Source: Anaerolineae bacterium
GTDB lineage: Bacteria; Chloroflexota; Anaerolineae; Aggregatilineales; Phototrophicaceae
Length of the DNA stretch: 6,326 nucleotides
Assembly (NCBI GenBank): GCA_025454675.1
Contig: JALONZ010000122.1
Location: forward strand, 1-6,326
Direction of reading: 5' to 3'
Numbering within the stretch: position 1 is the stretch's first letter; every line of letters starts with the position of its first letter. Positions 1 to 5,496 of the stretch are shown one piece after another. The notes under the pieces are model-generated. The model searched no databases. It saw only the letters and a program-made list of their open reading frames with translations, and was not told the origin of the DNA. Made by a program: the position numbers and the translations under genes.

Positions 1-1161
1 GATGAAGATTTGCGCGGTGAACGTCAACCCGAATTCACCCAACTCGATATGGAATTGAGTTTTGTGGAACGCGAAGATGTGATGATGCTCAATGAAGGGC
101 TGATTTTGGCGCTATTAGACAAATTTGCCCCCGAAAAGAAAATTTTGGGTCGCCCATTACCCCGCATCACCTATACCGAAGCGATGGAAAAATATGGGTC
201 GGACAAACCCGATTTGCGTTATGGCTTAGAAGCCATTGATGTCACTGAATTGGCGGGCAAAAGCGGGTTTGCCGTGTTCAATCAAAATTATGTGGCGGGC
301 AAGCCGATTAAGGTCATCCGCGCCCCCGGATTATTAACCGAGAACGGCGCACCTGTGAGCAATGAAAAGCTCAAAAAGGTGATGAAAGAATTGGAAGATA
401 TGGTCAAAGAGGTGGGTGCAAAGGGGCTGGCATGGATGGCACTCCCATTGGAAGAAGACGGCGAGGTGAAGGGACCCATCGGCAAATTCTTCACGGTTGA
501 CCAGAAATTGGAACTGTTTGAGAAAACAGGCGCACAAGCGGGGGATGTGTTGCTATTCATGTCGGATGTGCGCGATATTGTTTATGCGTGTGTGGATAAA
601 TTGCGCCGTCATCTGGCGGAACGCTTGGGTTTAGCCGACCCGAATATGTTGGCATTTGCATGGGTCATTGATTTCCCTCTGTTTTATTGGGACGAAGAAA
701 ATAAACGTTGGGACCCGTCTCAGCATATGTTCACCGCGCCCATGCCAGAAGATGCCGAATATTTGGATACAGACCCCGGTAAGGCACGCGGGACGCAATA
801 TGACCTGATTTGTAATGGGTATGAAGTCGGTGGCGGGAGCATCCGCATTCACCGCCGTGAGATACAAGAAAAAATCTTCCCGCTCATTGGTCAGACGATG
901 GAACATGCCAAAGAGCAATTTGGTCATATGTTAGAGGCATTTGAATATGGTGTGCCACCACATGGCGGGATGGCGTGGGGTGTTGACCGCTTGGCGATGT
1001 TATTCGCGGGTGCGCCGAATATCCGCGAGGTGATTGCCTTCCCCAAAACCCAAACTGGTAGCGATGCAATGGCACATGCGCCGTCTGTGCCAGAACCCGG
1101 TCAATTAGAAGAATTATTCATCCGTGTGGTCGAAAAACCAAAGGATGAGAAAAAAGGGTAA
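1..1161 (+). CDS. aspS: Aspartyl-tRNA synthetase, C-terminal part (5' end outside window)
   Basis: Class II aminoacyl-tRNA synthetase that charges tRNA-Asp with aspartate in the cytosol. The frame is open from base 1; the visible protein (386 residues) starts inside class II motif 2, read as DEDLRGERQPEFTQLD, so the TTG at base 10 is an internal Leu and not a start. The roughly 200 missing residues would be the N-terminal OB-fold anticodon-binding domain and the start of the catalytic core. The GAD insertion domain typical of bacterial AspRS follows (about residues 100-220, including AGKPIKVIRAPG), then the second half of the catalytic core with GGGSIRIHRREIQ and motif 3 (GGMAWGVDRLAML, with its Arg), and the C-terminal signature IAFPKTQTGSDAMAHAPS. 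It ends in a lysine-rich tail and TAA. Whether it also charges tRNA-Asn cannot be judged because the anticodon domain is absent. A 28-bp palindrome begins 12 bp after the stop. Confidence 0.97.
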   Translation, partial: DEDLRGERQPEFTQLDMELSFVEREDVMMLNEGLILALLDKFAPEKKILGRPLPRITYTEAMEKYGSDKPDLRYGLEAIDVTELAGKSGFAVFNQNYVAGKPIKVIRAPGLLTENGAPVSNEKLKKVMKELEDMVKEVGAKGLAWMALPLEEDGEVKGPIGKFFTVDQKLELFEKTGAQAGDVLLFMSDVRDIVYACVDKLRRHLAERLGLADPNMLAFAWVIDFPLFYWDEENKRWDPSQHMFTAPMPEDAEYLDTDPGKARGTQYDLICNGYEVGGGSIRIHRREIQEKIFPLIGQTMEHAKEQFGHMLEAFEYGVPPHGGMAWGVDRLAMLFAGAPNIREVIAFPKTQTGSDAMAHAPSVPEPGQLEELFIRVVEKPKDEKKG

Positions 1162-1173
1162 TAACACGATTTT

Positions 1174-1201
1174 GTAAGGGCGCAACATGTTGCGCCCTTA
1201 C
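1174..1201. repeat. 28-bp palindrome, copy 1 (13-bp arms, AT centre)
   Basis: Perfect inverted repeat with arms GTAAGGGCGCAAC and GTTGCGCCCTTAC around a central AT. It lies between the convergent aspS and channel genes, 12 bp past the aspS stop and 37 bp past the channel stop. As RNA it would form a 12-13 bp GC-rich hairpin from either strand. Neither strand has a U-tract after the stem (the T-run lies before it on the + strand), so it is not a canonical intrinsic terminator. It could still mark a transcript 3' end or be a REP-like dispersed palindrome. A near-identical copy lies at 2271-2298. Confidence 0.85.
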
Positions 1202-1238
1202 ACGCATGATGATGCTTACTATACACTCTTAATAATCA

Positions 1239-1898
1239 TCAATTCTTCATCACCGTGCTATTGAACACACCCGCCAATACCCCCCCGCCAAAAATCCCTA
1301 TAAAATAAGGGATAACATAATTCAGATTACCCGCAATCAGCGCGGGTCCCAGTGTCCGCGCGGGATTGAGGGATGCGCCAGAAAACACGCCACCCGCTAA
1401 AATTAACCCTGTGAGCGACAACCCAATCACCAAACCCGCCAAATTCCCTGCTCTGCCATAAACAGCCGCTTGAAAAATGACACTCACCAATAAAAAGGTG
1501 AGGATGACCTCTAATGTTACTGCACCCCATAAATTACTATCGGTTAATGTGCCAACCGCCTCGCCCATATTGCCATTGCTCCCCAAGATGAGCGCAATCA
1601 CCCACGCGGCGAGGATGCTCCCCGCAAATTGAGCAATGATATACACCACTGCTTTTAGCACATCCACTTTGCCCCCAATCAATAACGCCAACGTGACAGC
1701 AGGATTGACATGAGCGCCAGAAATATGTCCATAGGTGTAGATGATGCTGATTACAGCAAACCCGTGTGCAAATGCGGGGACAAGCACATTGATATTAGTG
1801 TTGGTGGTGGCTAAGATGACCGATAACGCGCCGATAAATACCAAAATAAATGTGCCAAGACCTTCAATTAGGCTCGATTTGATGAGTTTAGAGGACAT
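1239..1898 (-). CDS. MIP-family channel (aquaporin-like) with TIP-like selectivity filter
   Basis: Major intrinsic protein of 219 residues, the usual size for a bacterial aquaporin: a six-helix inner-membrane channel for water or small neutral solutes. The first half carries GHISGAHVNPAVTL (first NPA at 65-67) and the second GASLNPARTLGPAL (NPA at 178-180, pore Arg181). Counting from the NPA asparagines by the AqpZ spacing places His45, Ile166, Ala175 and Arg181 at the aromatic/arginine filter. AqpZ has Phe-His-Thr-Arg; His-Ile-Ala-Arg is a set known from plant TIPs, which pass water and often ammonia or urea. The stretch ILAGGVFSGASLNPA also looks TIP-like. Substrate is therefore uncertain, and calling it aqpZ or glpF would overreach. 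The ATG at 1898 is supported by AGGAG six bases upstream. It is probably transcribed alone: the LCP gene upstream is on the same strand but 412 bp away. Confidence 0.93.
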   Translation of the reverse strand: MSSKLIKSSLIEGLGTFILVFIGALSVILATTNTNINVLVPAFAHGFAVISIIYTYGHISGAHVNPAVTLALLIGGKVDVLKAVVYIIAQFAGSILAAWVIALILGSNGNMGEAVGTLTDSNLWGAVTLEVILTFLLVSVIFQAAVYGRAGNLAGLVIGLSLTGLILAGGVFSGASLNPARTLGPALIAGNLNYVIPYFIGIFGGGVLAGVFNSTVMKN

Positions 1899-1904
1899 TT
1901 GATG

Positions 1905-1909
1905 CTCCT
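1905..1909 (-). promoter_or_regulatory. Ribosome binding site of the channel gene
   Basis: AGGAG on the minus strand, six bases before the ATG at 1898. This good match and spacing fix the start of the channel gene. Confidence 0.8.
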
Positions 1910-1929
1910 ATGCTTAAAAATGTTGGCAG

Positions 1930-1938
1930 ACTATAGCA
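1930..1938 (-). promoter_or_regulatory. Candidate extended -10 promoter for the channel gene
   Basis: The minus strand reads TGC-TATAGT, an extended -10 element with five of six -10 bases. No good -35 lies 16-18 bp upstream, as is common for extended -10 promoters. The expected start near 1923 would give a leader of about 25 nt containing the AGGAG site. Predicted from sequence only. Confidence 0.4.
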
Positions 1939-1981
1939 TAAGACACATTAAATTTGGGATAAGCAGATTTAAGGCTTGTCG

Positions 1982-2041
1982 AAAGCCGACATGCTAAATG
2001 TCATATGCCAAAGGTTAAGGCATGGTTTGTGTTTAGGCTTT
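1982..2041. other. Possible three-way-junction RNA fold
   Basis: An outer stem AAAGCC (1982-1987) pairs with GGCTTT (2036-2041). It encloses two consecutive hairpins: GACAT-gctaa-ATGTC (1988-2002) and ATGCC with a nine-base loop pairing to GGCAT (2005-2023). All pairs are Watson-Crick, so the fold is possible from either strand. The stems are short (6, 5 and 5 bp) and could arise by chance; ggctt at 1973-1977 competes for aagcc. No expression evidence and no matching RNA family known to me. Confidence 0.25.
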
Positions 2042-2196
2042 ACAGAGGGGGCAGTTGATGTTATAACTATATCAATCCTGCTGTGTTCGTGATGTTGCGA
2101 CTCGTTTTGAGCCAACACCCACAACGAGGGGATTGCCGTCTGAGATGAAGGTGATAGGCTTGCGTAGCCAAGACCCGATTCATCAGGAGAATTCCC

Positions 2197-2212
2197 ACCT
2201 GCGAAAGCAGGT
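2197..2212. repeat. GAAA-capped hairpin, REP-like
   Basis: Perfect 6-bp stem ACCTGC/GCAGGT closed by GAAA on the plus strand (a GNRA tetraloop in RNA). The minus-strand version CCTGCTTTCGCAGG followed by GGGAATTC resembles the short dispersed hairpins common between bacterial genes. Only one copy is present in the window, so its repeat status is inference. Confidence 0.4.
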
Positions 2213-2270
2213 TCAAAACACTGTGACACACGGCATAGCGGGTTTCCTTAAAAAAAGTGTCATTCAACCT

Positions 2271-2298
2271 GTAAGGGCGCAACTTGTTGCGCCCTTAC
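2271..2298. repeat. 28-bp palindrome, copy 2 (13-bp arms, TT centre)
   Basis: Same 13-base arms as the copy at 1174-1201, with TT instead of AT in the centre. It lies 12 bp beyond the stop of the minus-strand LCP gene, the same distance as copy 1 from the aspS stop. On the minus strand a run of seven T occurs only 14 bases after the stem (2250-2256), too far for a textbook intrinsic terminator. Either a REP-like repeat or a 3'-end-forming hairpin. Confidence 0.85.
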
Positions 2299-2310
2299 GG
2301 TTTTATAGCA

Positions 2311-3669
2311 TTATTGCCCATAATCTTGACCAAAAACTGATACCATCAACTCGCCCAATGTTGACCGTTGCGGAATGAGTACGGCTTCACTGCGTGCAGT
2401 GGTGTAATTGGTCACATAGCGCCCATCAATGACACCTGTGGTCATATTTTGGCGCGGAATATCTTTCAGATACCATGCCAACCGAATCATATCTTCCAGT
2501 TCCATACCTGTGCTGACATTATTTTCTAGTGATGCGAGTAAACTGGGGGCATTAAAAATCAGGGTGGGGAGCATATCAAAGTCTAAGACTTTATCCCGAA
2601 TGGAAAAAACGACTTGCTGTTGCCGACTGGCGCGGTCAAAATCGCTATCGCCATGCCGAGTACGCGCAAATTTGAGGGCGGTTGCCCCATTCAGGTTATG
2701 TGTGCCTGATGCCAGATAAAACGGGTCATAACCATAACTCATATTGGGATAATAGGGGTCATTGATGACATAATTGGTTGTGACGGTAATCCCGCCAATG
2801 GCATCTACAATCGAGACCACCGCCTGAAAATCCACTGCGATATAATCATGAATGCGAATGCCCAAATTATATTGGACAGTTTGCATCGCCAACTGCGGAC
2901 CCGCGCCCGCACTACGAATTTCACCCAGCACCATCGCACTATTAATCCGTTGGTATTCAGAATAACCCGGTACTTCGACATACAAATCGCGCGGGATGCT
3001 TAAAATGCCGATGCTATTTGTGCGCGGATTTATGCTGACAAGCATCATCGTATCGGTGCGATATGCCAACCCAATTTCACCCGGACGGCGGTCTAGCCCC
3101 ATCACCAATACCGTAAATCTACCTGTACCATCCCAAGGGGTTAGGATGAGACTTTCGCCATTATCTAGCGTAATTGGTCTGCCGACTGCAATTTCATTGC
3201 CAGCGATATTTTCGCGCAAATCAATGGCGGGGGGGAGCATCGCTAAATCAATCGTGGCTGTTGGTAAAATTTCCGGTGGGGTGCTTATGCCACGCAATAC
3301 AAGGACGATGAACATCCCAACGACCACCATTGTCACTAACAAGCCACCTGCGATGATGACCCATGCCCATTCATCACCCGCCCCGCGCTTGTTTTTATAC
3401 CGTTTGCGGGCGCGTTGCCGTACCGCCGAATCGCGCATAATGGGAGTTGGTGGTGGGGGAGTGGGGATTTGACGCGGGACATAAATCGGCTTATATACCT
3501 CACCTTGTGCATTGACGGCGGGTATATTCGGGACGGTTGGTTGGCTTTCGATTTTTCCCCAAGTGGGTGCATCTGGCACAGCCTGACTCTTAATTGTTTG
3601 GTCGGGGCTGGGGGGATTTTCATCAAACAAGGATTTCAAATAATCATCAGACATAGTTTGTGCTACCAT
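2311..3669 (-). CDS. LCP (LytR-CpsA-Psr) family cell-wall polymer transferase
   Basis: Membrane-anchored enzyme of the LCP family, which moves undecaprenyl-linked glycopolymers onto peptidoglycan or other envelope acceptors. Layout of 452 residues: a polar, proline-rich cytoplasmic arm (1-100) ending in a basic cluster (84-95), one membrane helix (about 102-125), a linker, then the extracytoplasmic LCP domain (about 185-365) and an 85-residue tail. Expected LCP landmarks are present: VLVMGLDRR (Asp193, Arg194), RTDTMML (Arg204, Asp206), LSIPRDLYVEVPG (Arg227, Asp228), Arg241 of RIN, and FARTRHGDSDFDRASRQQQ (Arg336, Arg338, Asp343, Arg346, Arg349). The acceptor polymer cannot be told from sequence. 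The 100-residue arm is longer than in many LCP proteins. Start choice is uncertain: the ATG at 3669 has no Shine-Dalgarno and only a 15-nt predicted leader; the ATG at 3654 has a weak GGTAG eight bases upstream. Confidence 0.94.
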   Translation of the reverse strand: MVAQTMSDDYLKSLFDENPPSPDQTIKSQAVPDAPTWGKIESQPTVPNIPAVNAQGEVYKPIYVPRQIPTPPPPTPIMRDSAVRQRARKRYKNKRGAGDEWAWVIIAGGLLVTMVVVGMFIVLVLRGISTPPEILPTATIDLAMLPPAIDLRENIAGNEIAVGRPITLDNGESLILTPWDGTGRFTVLVMGLDRRPGEIGLAYRTDTMMLVSINPRTNSIGILSIPRDLYVEVPGYSEYQRINSAMVLGEIRSAGAGPQLAMQTVQYNLGIRIHDYIAVDFQAVVSIVDAIGGITVTTNYVINDPYYPNMSYGYDPFYLASGTHNLNGATALKFARTRHGDSDFDRASRQQQVVFSIRDKVLDFDMLPTLIFNAPSLLASLENNVSTGMELEDMIRLAWYLKDIPRQNMTTGVIDGRYVTNYTTARSEAVLIPQRSTLGELMVSVFGQDYGQ

Positions 3670-3678
3670 ACATGGACA

Positions 3679-3687
3679 TGATATTTT
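3679..3687 (+). promoter_or_regulatory. Candidate extended -10 promoter for lipM
   Basis: TGA-TATTTT on the plus strand is an extended -10 with four of six core matches; TTGTGC 18 bp upstream (3658-3663) is a poor -35. Transcription would begin near 3694, leaving almost no leader before the ATG at 3699. It interlocks with the LCP promoter on the other strand. Confidence 0.3.
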
Positions 3688-3690
3688 AAC

Positions 3691-3719
3691 AGTATAGGAT
3701 GATGCCGCAAATGCGTCAA
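3691..3719 (-). promoter_or_regulatory. Sigma70-type promoter of the LCP gene
   Basis: On the minus strand TTGACG (3714-3719), a 17-bp spacer and TATACT (3691-3696) give five of six matches at both boxes. The start would fall near 3684, about 15 nt before the ATG at 3669. The -35 box lies inside the lipM coding sequence, whose first codons begin at 3699. Confidence 0.6.
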
Positions 3720-4511
3720 TATCGCTTGATATACGATACCCCTACTCGCGGGGCTTGGAATATGGCGGTGGATGAAGCCATTTTATCCGCCGTGATTGCG
3801 GGAGATGCCCCACCAACCCTAAGATTTTATGGCTGGAATCCGCCTTGCTTATCATTGGGGCATGGTCAACCTGCCTCTGATGCCGATATGAATCGGTTAC
3901 ACGCACGCGGTTGGGATGTGGTGCGCCGTCCGACAGGTGGAAAAGCCATTTTGCATACCGATGAATTAACTTATAGCCTCGCATTGCCTCAAAATCACCC
4001 CCTCGCACAAGGGAGTATTGTGGATAGCTATCGGCGCATCAGTAGCGGGCTGATGGCAGGTCTCAATTTGCTGGGTGCAACCCTTCAGGCGGATAAACGT
4101 GCCGATGAATCGAAAATCATAGGTGCGGTATGTTTTGAAACACCATCGCATTATGAAATTACTGCATCCGATGGGCGAAAATTGGTCGGGAGCGCCCAAT
4201 TACGACGGCGGGGTGGGCTTTTGCAACATGGCACATTGCCCCTGACAGGCGATTTATCACGGATTTGTGATGCTTTGGCATTTCCAGACGAAGAAGCCCG
4301 TTATAACGCCAAAAATAAGGTGTTGGCACGCGCCATCACCTTAGAAACCGCACTCGGTAGGACGGTTTCATGGGAAGTAGTGGCGCATGTCATCGTACAG
4401 GGTTTCATCCAAACCTTTGGCGCGGAATTTGAGGTTGGCGTGTTATCTGCATCTGAACGCGCACAGGCTGAACAGATTGCCCAATCTACATACACCAATT
4501 TTATCGCTTAG
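3699..4511 (+). CDS. lipM: LipM-like octanoyltransferase (LplA/LipB/BPL fold)
   Basis: Transfers octanoyl groups from acyl carrier protein to a lipoyl-domain protein (GcvH in the known LipM pathway), the first step of lipoate synthesis in the cytosol. Of 270 residues, the family marks are GAWNMAVDEAIL (18-29), LSLGHGQPASDADMNR (51-66), the ligand-binding RRPTGGKAILH (76-86), the LipM-type catalytic motif GAVCFETPSHYEI with Cys145, and GRKLVGSAQLRR with Lys161, then LQHGTLPL. The Cys within CFETPSHYE separates LipM from the LplA ligases that use ATP, and the order of motifs differs from LipB. A lipoate ligase role is the main alternative. The protein could begin at 3699, 3702 or 3711; MRQYRLIYDTP from 3711 looks most like family N-termini, with AGGA 11 bases upstream, while the predicted transcription start favours 3699. 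Its stop lies inside the 3' end of the convergent gene. No lipA or gcvH lies in the window. Confidence 0.88.
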   Translation: MMPQMRQYRLIYDTPTRGAWNMAVDEAILSAVIAGDAPPTLRFYGWNPPCLSLGHGQPASDADMNRLHARGWDVVRRPTGGKAILHTDELTYSLALPQNHPLAQGSIVDSYRRISSGLMAGLNLLGATLQADKRADESKIIGAVCFETPSHYEITASDGRKLVGSAQLRRRGGLLQHGTLPLTGDLSRICDALAFPDEEARYNAKNKVLARAITLETALGRTVSWEVVAHVIVQGFIQTFGAEFEVGVLSASERAQAEQIAQSTYTNFIA

Positions 4512-5397
4512 GCGGATTTTTGGGTGGTTGTTGGGGTGGATATTGCGGTGGCGGTTGCTGGTTATATCCCTGTGGTGGATAATTTGGCGGTTGTTGGGGT
4601 GGATATTGCCCCTGTGGTGGATATTGTGGCGGTGGTTGCTGATTATATCCCTGTGGTGGATAATTTGGCGGTTGTTGTGGATTATACCCTTGCGGGGGTG
4701 GATAGTAGGCTTGTGGTGGATAAACAGGCTGTTGAACCATTTTGACACGCACAAATTGTTTGCGACCATTGGGCATGGTTTGGGCTTGCCATTGAATATT
4801 TGGCATCCCGAAGAATTGTATCAATCCGCCAAATAAGGCGAGTAAGCCTGTCGCGCCAATGATGATAATCGTCTGTGTCGAATCGAATTTCAGGTTATCT
4901 ACCGTCCCGAATGTGCCACTGGTTTCGGTGAGCAATAATACGCCAGACCCAATCGTCAAAATTGCACCTTGCACGGATGTGGCGATAATCAATAACGGAC
5001 GTTGCATAAATTGGGCGACTAACCCGCCAACCAATGCGCTGATAATAATCGCGCCGAGAGATGTCCAATTGATTTGTGGTTCAAATAGGGGTGTGTTGGT
5101 GATGCGGATGACCAAAAATGCCAAGCCACCGCCCAAGCCCATCCCCACAAAAAATAAACCTGCGCGGAAGAAAAAATTGACCAAGCCCAGACCAATGAGT
5201 GCGCCAACCACACCCACGCCGATAATGACGACTGGTTGGGCATCGGTTAACATCTGACTGACCAAATAGGCAGGCACAACACCCCCAAACCCAATACCGA
5301 GTATATTCAAAAATAAACTGAATAACCGATACCCCGCAAATGTGATTCCTAATCCGAGCAATACCCCGCCGATGGTGATAATGGTGAGTGTTGTCAT
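4501..5397 (-). CDS. Multi-spanning membrane protein with Pro/Gln/Tyr-rich repeat tail (DUF4203/TMEM198-like)
   Basis: A 298-residue protein of unknown function. Residues 1-200 are very hydrophobic and glycine-rich, with about seven membrane helices (near 5-24, 30-50, 56-76, 80-105, 116-136, 139-160 and 183-200). The glycine-spaced helices and short loops resemble the DUF4203/TMEM198 type, a tentative assignment from appearance only. A short basic-polar linker (NGRKQFVRVK) leads to a disordered tail (about 224-298) made of PPQ, QGYN and QQPP blocks; a 27-residue unit starting NYPPQGYNQQPPPQYPPQ occurs at 245 and again at 272, after a degenerate earlier copy. Such tails suggest a flexible or self-associating region, which is inference. 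The ATG at 5397 has AGGAG eight bases upstream. The last 11 bp overlap the end of lipM, leaving no room for a terminator between them. Confidence 0.85.
   Translation of the reverse strand: MTTLTIITIGGVLLGLGITFAGYRLFSLFLNILGIGFGGVVPAYLVSQMLTDAQPVVIIGVGVVGALIGLGLVNFFFRAGLFFVGMGLGGGLAFLVIRITNTPLFEPQINWTSLGAIIISALVGGLVAQFMQRPLLIIATSVQGAILTIGSGVLLLTETSGTFGTVDNLKFDSTQTIIIIGATGLLALFGGLIQFFGMPNIQWQAQTMPNGRKQFVRVKMVQQPVYPPQAYYPPPQGYNPQQPPNYPPQGYNQQPPPQYPPQGQYPPQQPPNYPPQGYNQQPPPQYPPQQPPKNPPKR
4535..4696. repeat. 81-bp in-frame tandem repeat, two copies
   Basis: Copies at 4535-4615 and 4616-4696 share a 34-bp identical core (4563-4596 and 4644-4677). The period of 81 bp equals 27 codons and keeps the reading frame of the minus-strand membrane protein, encoding its tail repeat. 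A weaker third block follows towards 4720. The high DNA identity suggests recent duplication and likely copy-number variation between strains. Confidence 0.85.
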
Positions 5398-5404
5398 AAA
5401 TAAG

Positions 5405-5417
5405 TCTCCTTTGGAGA
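5405..5417 (-). promoter_or_regulatory. Ribosome binding site inside a small hairpin
   Basis: The minus-strand leader reads TCTCC-AAA-GGAGA; the AGGAG ribosome site (5406-5410) lies eight bases before the ATG at 5397. The 5-bp stem with a three-base loop would pair the ribosome site with an anti-Shine-Dalgarno copy just upstream. It fixes the gene start; a regulatory role of the hairpin is inference. Confidence 0.6.
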
Positions 5418-5429
5418 TAATTTCTAATT

Positions 5430-5438
5430 ATTATAGCA
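5430..5438 (-). promoter_or_regulatory. Extended -10 promoter of the membrane-protein gene
   Basis: The minus strand reads TGC-TATAAT, a perfect extended -10. No clear -35 lies at 16-18 bp. Predicted start near 5423, giving a leader of about 25 nt that contains the ribosome-site hairpin. Confidence 0.6.
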
Positions 5439-5452
5439 TGACTTAGAAAATA

Positions 5453-5461
5453 TGGTATAAT
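5453..5461 (+). promoter_or_regulatory. Extended -10 promoter of the recombinase-like gene
   Basis: The plus strand reads TGG-TATAAT, a perfect extended -10 with no clear -35. Predicted start near 5468, about 23-29 nt before the candidate start codons. It faces away from the matching element at 5430-5438. Confidence 0.6.
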
Positions 5462-5496
5462 TTCGTATAGCCAATAACAATCTAGGACTAATGACC

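Larger units (their letters stand above)
1939..2270. other. Gene-free interval with several short inverted repeats
   Basis: The 412 bp between the channel start and the LCP stop hold no credible gene. Open frames here (for example minus strand 1969-2229 and plus strand 2133-2378) lack ribosome sites and recognisable domains, and the plus one runs across the palindrome into the LCP gene. The interval is rich in small inverted repeats: ggctt/aagcc at 1973-1987, a possible three-stem fold at 1982-2041, CTCGTT/AACGAG at 2101-2128, a GAAA-capped hairpin at 2197-2212, and TGACAC/GTGTCA at 2224-2262 around an A7 run. It may be a decayed repeat element, a long 3' region of the LCP transcript, or an unrecognised structured RNA. 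No tRNA or known riboswitch is visible. Confidence 0.6.

Noticed and set aside
10..12. TTG as the start of the aspS frame
   Set aside because: It falls inside class II motif 2 (DEDLRGERQPEF); the upstream codons stay in frame, so the gene is cut by the window edge.
1174..1201. Intrinsic terminator of aspS or of the channel gene
   Set aside because: Strong stem but no U-tract on the 3' side in either direction; listed as a palindromic repeat instead.
2197..2220. tRNA T-arm, because of GCAGGTTCAAAAC
   Set aside because: The required T-stem complement is absent and no acceptor, D or anticodon arms fit around it.
1969..2229. 86-codon open frame on the minus strand
   Set aside because: No ribosome site, no recognisable domain, a Ser/Pro/His-rich translation typical of non-coding DNA, and it contains several hairpins.
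2133..2378. 81-codon open frame on the plus strand
   Set aside because: Runs through the palindrome and into the well-supported LCP gene; no ribosome site or domain.
3699..4511. Biotin ligase or LipB assignment
   Set aside because: The CFETPSHYE Cys motif and RRPTGGKA order match LipM/LplA better; biotin ligase GRGRxG-type motif is absent.
4387..4836. 149-codon Trp/Leu/Arg-rich frame on the plus strand
   Set aside because: It is the antisense reading of the repeat tail plus the end of lipM; its apparent hydrophobic repeats mirror the PPQ-rich coding strand.
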